NCBI GenBank assembly: GCA_020746105.1
Contig: CM036621.1
Coordinates: forward strand, 51,680,264-51,744,263
Length of the DNA: 64,000 nucleotides
Direction of reading: 5' to 3'
Source of the DNA: Trogon surrucura
Lineage: Eukaryota; Chordata; Aves; Trogoniformes; Trogonidae
A program made the position numbers and the translations under genes. The notes beneath the pieces were generated by a model. That model was given only the letters and a program-made list of their open reading frames with translations. It had not been told where the DNA came from and ran no database searches. Positions 59,046-64,000 of this stretch are shown here, piece by piece; positions within the stretch are counted from its first letter, which is position 1, and the number at the start of each line of letters is the position of its first letter.

Positions 59046-62000
59046 CAGATTGCCAGTCAATCAACCCTCTTATTGAGAGAACAGATCTGAATATTAATCC
59101 AAACTTTCCTACATTTTCTGGGGAACACTAAAAGGCATTTGTGATACTCATTCAGGAAAGCAAACTATTTTGGCAGTTTCAGGTTTTCAGATGAGCATTC
59201 AGTTTTCTGAAAAAACAGATATTTCCATGGTATTTTTTTCAGTTTTAGATAATGGAACATTTCTGACCGGTCTTAATATTTAATTATTTTATTGCTTGTG
59301 TTACCCACAAAGCTTATGCTGAGTTGCTGTCCCTCTGTATCCTTACCATGAGCATAAGGTGACAATTGTATTCAGGTCTAGCACACACAGACAGTTGGAC
59401 TGTGAGATTTGTTACTGTTTTGACGGAGTATGTGTTTCAACAGCATCTTTTCAAAAGTGTAATAGTTTTGTGCTTTTTCTGTTATTTTGGTGATGTTATG
59501 TAAAGCTGCCTGCAGGAGATACCTTTAGGAACGGGGCCTGAGTTATTAGACCACTAATGAATAGTTTGCTAATGACCACTGTTGAAATCAGAAAACTGGT
59601 CTGGATGACTTTGCCGATTTGTCACTTTGTCTTTCATTTGCATGCTAAAAAGGACACATAGCACAGAGTGAATACATAATATGTAGAAATACTCTTACGA
59701 ACTTAAATAAAATCTGGATGCACAGATACTTTTAGTCAAGTCAAAGCAAATTGCTTTTCAAGTATGTAAGTCCCAGGCTAGTGTGGAAGATCATTAGTGA
59801 TATGATTTAATTTAGACAGCCATATGTCTGAACTGGAAGTTAATGGCAAATACCACCCTGATCTTTAGACAGGAGACTGAATGGTCAATATATGAAATAC
59901 AATACTGTATCTCCCTGAAAACAAACATCTCACTATGGCTGTTCTATGCTGGAAGCATGATAGAAAAGTACCTTTATTCCTGTATGAGCAAAACTCTCTT
60001 CACTCTCTCCTTCCCCTCAAACAGAGGATGAAAACATCCCTCAAGCTGCAAAGCAAGAAAGGTCCTCAGCATTGACGATGTTTTTCTGTTACTAAATGCT
60101 CTGAAACCTAAGAATTAATAATAAAAGCAAATATTATTTGTTATTATCTGTCTATTCGTGCTATATTATAAACACAAGCTTAAAGGTTTAATTTTTTTTT
60201 TTTAGAAATACTCATTAATGATTATGAACCATTGTGAAACTAATGTAAGCTGATTGAGAAAAAGAGAAGTTTATAGCATGCAATTCATTTGAAGAATGGA
60301 AAATTATTTTTTCCAAAAGTTGGAACATTTATTAGGAAGCCCTTTGATGCCACAACACCAAGCTTTTGGAGAAACATATCATTGATAGCTTGTTTCATCC
60401 TTTGTTGACAATGGCATTTTTGATTTGGCAGTGTATGGAGAACTGCTTTCAGCTGAAGTTGTTGGCGCAGTTACTGAATGATGCTATTGTTGTAGAGAAA
60501 ATAAATTCATTGGAAGGCTACTGAGGGTTGCACTGAAATCACAGAAGAAGTATTTGTGCATGTTACAACATAACATACTAAAAAAATCCAAGGAAATTAT
60601 GGCAGAAAGGTATATTTTGACAATCTGTGAAATAAAAGGAATCTTCCCTAACAGTGTTTCCGCTGTGCTGTTAACGCATGCTCTTGTTCCCCAATAACTT
60701 CAAGACATTCATCTTGTATCTTTGAATCTGTATTAGTTTCATATTATTCTTTGTTTGGTACCACACTCCTTGAAGCTTCTCTTCAGCTCATGATTTTCCT
60801 TTATTTTTTTTTTCTCCAGTTTACCTGCCTTTGTTTCTTTCTGTATCTCTGTGTTATTCCTTCTATATGCTAAAGACTGTCAATGCCATCCTTGGGCATA
60901 TCTATTTGTTACCATCTCCACCATTTTCCCTACTAATATATCACTAAGGGTAACTGTGCAAAATGAAGAACAAAAACCTGTTTAAGACACACAGACTTAG
61001 GTAAATATGTTAGCATTTGGGTATTTGCTTTTGCAGCAAATTAACACTTAATGTAGCTACTCATGGTGTGAAATTCACTGGGCCTGAGCACTCAGAACTT
61101 GTCTGTGGTATTTATCATTTCTGTTCTCACTGACCCTTCCTGGAGAGTCACTGAGCCCTGCGCAATAATTTGCTGCAAATAGCCCTTACTCAAATGAGGA
61201 ATTGCTCACGAGAATTATGAGTTGGTATAGCGATAGCTCTTACAGGATCAGATCTAATAAAAGTTCACCTGATACAATTTCTTATGTAAAAGAGTTTTCC
61301 AGACCATTTCTCTCTAGTTGCACCATTACCTATGCTGCCACCATACTCCAAAGAAATTCATTATTCTTCCATTTTTTTACTTTAAATGAAATGTTTGCTG
61401 AATCTAATTGATACTGCAATGTCTCTTTTTGCAGGGCAGAGAGAATTGTGCAAGAGTAATTCAGTCTATTGAGTTATTCACAGCCATTGTGTTTGACTGT
61501 GCCCTACTGACATTGTATTTTTTTTTCTGAAAAATATTGGAAATCATTTTCGCTGATGGAACTGATGGGAAACAATGAGGCAATCATATGAGACACAGCG
61601 GATTCAGTAAGCTCAGTGCAAATTGTAGAAAGTTTTCAAAGTGTCTTTGTCCATAAAATGACTGCTATTTTTTTCCTCCTCAAGGTTACTTTGAAAGGAA
61701 ATATTTGGAGGCTGCCATACACTCTTGATTATTCTGAGAGCCAGTGAGGAAGGAAAACAAAAATATCTACAGTAAGAAATAATAAAGCAACGGGGATAAC
61801 TAGAAAAGGTGAAGAAATGTGCAGTCAGGTTTGTGGATTTCAGGTAAGTTGCTGTAGGGTTTTTAAGTCTTGTCCTGTAAAATGGGATCTTTGGGTTTTA
61901 GAGACCCTGATGGGCCTTTTAGATAAAAGGGGAAACAAGAGCATGGCCAGCTTCTTGCTCTTTCACTCTGGCAATCCAACAGAGCAAATGTTTCATGCAA

Positions 62001-64000
62001 GTCAACAACTATTCCTGTAATGCAATTAAAATGCAGATGCGTAAGTGAGCCCACTGGCTACTTAACTATCCTATGTAGGTTTTAATTTTGACTTATGCTA
62101 ATATGTGTGCTGTTAGAATTTGGTCCAACCAGTGTCATATTGAGCTCTACTTGTTACACTGTCAATATCATAAGGCTAAGCCCATCTTTCCATCCAAAAT
62201 CCTTCTTCTGTATGAACAAATGCCTCTCATTTATTTTGGCTGAAGTTTGCCTATGTGGTCTCGGTTCAGGAGCAACTCACGTTCCTCTGCTTTTCAACAG
62301 TTTGGTTCATTCAGGGCAAAAAGTCTGAATAAATGTCATTTATTTGTTCTTGGATTGGTATAGCATAAATTGCTTAAAAATAGACTAGCTATTAGATTTG
62401 AATGTTAGTTTATTGCACCTTGGTCTTTAATGTACTACATTTCTATCTTGTTTTGACAGCACATAAAGGCTTTATTGTCAAACACAAACTATGGGTTTAG
62501 AGATAATCCCTGATAACAGAATGGTTTTTATTTTGGTAAAGAAAGTGGATTAGGGAGGAAATTTTTAGACTGGGAGAAATGGTCTTGTTCATTTTTCCCC
62601 ACTGTCCACCAGAGCAACCTTTGTGGTCACGACCACTGCACATTCACGTACAAGGTATTTCGTGCTGTGAAATCTTATTTCCTTCCGACTACCATTTCTC
62701 TTCTCTTTGTAGCCTTTAGAAAAAAAAACAAAATCCAACGAGAATCAAAATAAAGAATATGGGAAAAACTGAAAGCATACTGCCCTTCTACGAATTTCCT
62801 GACAAATGAGATGCTGTACTCCTGAGTCTTTGTTTTTTAGACAAAGGCTGTGAGAACAGCAAGTGGCACAACATGAATCTATGCTTGTGCCAATGACTTT
62901 AGCAAAAATAGAAAACAGTGTCACTGCAGCCCGTGAGTACCCTTGAAAGGGTCAAGAGCTGCAAATGTAGGAGATGCTCTGCTCGGCACAGCTGGTTCCA
63001 GCACACGCTCTGGCTCCTGAAAACTGCTTTGCTGAGCTCAGTAATTTTCTTCCCACTGTGAGGGGATGTTATAGAGGGTTGGTTATAATAAACTTTAATA
63101 GAATTGAGAGCCAAAATACATAGACACCTTATATTAGAGATGCCCTTATGATGAAAGTGTGCGGTACACCTCGTTCTTGGGATATCTGAATACAGGCTTC
63201 TGCACGCAGCGAGGAGTGTAACAAGGCTGAAGCATAAGAAATACCATAGCCCTCTGCCCAGAACAAAATACACAAAATACATAAAAAGCAGGCACTTCAA
63301 CTCACCCTTCTGACTTCAGGCCTACTGCTCTTCCTTTACAATAACAGGCTGCATAAGAATAAATAAAATTAACCTGCCAGTAAGCAATTTTTCACAGCTT
63401 ATGTTTAAAAATTACACTGCTATCAACAGGGAGATGTGAAGGGTATGTGCTGCTGCAAGCTTGCAAGGCTGTGATCTTACGGCTGTGTTGTATAACCATA
63501 AACTGTCTGTGGCTGGAGTTCCTCTTTCCTGTTCTCTCACTTAAAAAAGACCACAAGCACAACACGAAAATCTTATCAAACTTCTTGGCAATCTTGTTCT
63601 TGTGCATAGTCTGAGCTTTCTCTTTGTAGTCATCTGAAATTGGGTATGTTGGGTATGAAACTCTTGCCGGCCTTTCAGAAGTTAGACCCATCTCAGTGAC
63701 AAAGCAATTGTGATTTTCCTAGATAGATGCTGAAATTGAGTCACATAAAAAGCAATAATCAGCTGAGTTAACACTTGGGCCTAGAACATTCCCTTGTGTT
63801 GAAGGAATAGTTTCCTAAGGATCACAAAAAAAGCACTTCTGAAAATGCTTCTGCTTAATGAAAGGTAGGAGGGCAGGTAGGTTTTGTTTCTCAAACGAAT
63901 TCTAGCAGAAATTCAAACCCCACCCTGAATTTTAAATTAAGTCCATGGGTGTTTCCAGTGTCTTAGGTACTTAAATTCTGAAATTGTAGATCCGTTAAAG
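59046..64000. other. Intergenic sequence to the window's right edge
   Basis: No gene recognised. An octamer-type ATTTGCAT lies at 59636-59643. A TCTCTTTTTGCAG acceptor-like site at 61434 and a TTTCAG/GTAAGT donor-like site at 61843/61844 would bound a 409-base exon-like segment, a weak candidate. The remaining frames are short and featureless. Confidence 0.55.

Noticed and set aside
58726-59076. 116-codon frame rich in Tyr, Ile and Ser
   Set aside because: The C-terminal half reads through a CTAT/TA microsatellite and the rest has no family features.
1-64000. CRISPR arrays, bacterial operons or toxin genes
   Set aside because: No regularly spaced repeats, no prokaryotic gene packing; the window is vertebrate nuclear DNA.

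Overview
The window looks like avian nuclear DNA. It is AT-rich and intron-bearing, its interspersed repeats are CR1 LINEs, it carries a class III (ERV-L-like) endogenous retrovirus of the kind common in birds, and its only recognisable host gene is a vertebrate nucleoporin. The species cannot be named from the sequence alone. Left edge (1-3560): the last five coding exons of NUP35 (nucleoporin NUP53/NUP35) on the + strand, covering the RRM-like (MPPN) domain and the C-terminal membrane-binding tail and ending in FGW-stop at 2979. A short 3'UTR with two AATAAA signals follows. The first part of the gene, about 130 residues, lies upstream of the window. Rest of the window (about 3.6-64 kb): no second protein-coding gene could be recognised. 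This fits established vertebrate synteny, in which NUP35 is followed by a long gene desert before ZNF804A. Most open frames here are short, AT-rich and unlike any family I know. The desert holds an old, broken ERV-L-like element on the minus strand (8028-11370: one LTR, a tRNA-Lys-type primer binding site and pol-derived stretches); a solo LTR (21451-22397) flanked by a 7-bp direct repeat; several CR1 fragments (12163, an interleaved sense/antisense cluster at 27285-28198, an old one near 51605, 52326 and 57563-58136); a probable MIR fragment (16198-16306); and simple-sequence tracts. Most worth a second look: (1) two related stretches about 6 kb apart (36421-36535 and 42513-42619) that differ almost only by transitions and match no repeat I recognise; (2) splice-site-bounded segments in the desert, chiefly 38200-38357 (excellent acceptor and donor, non-coding) and 30531-30736 (open reading frame throughout), which could be exons of an undescribed transcript; (3) the CR1 cluster, whose middle piece lacks the 3' end that CR1 insertions normally keep; (4) a possible conserved regulatory block near 44.8-45.15 kb. 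I found no clear new multi-gene system.
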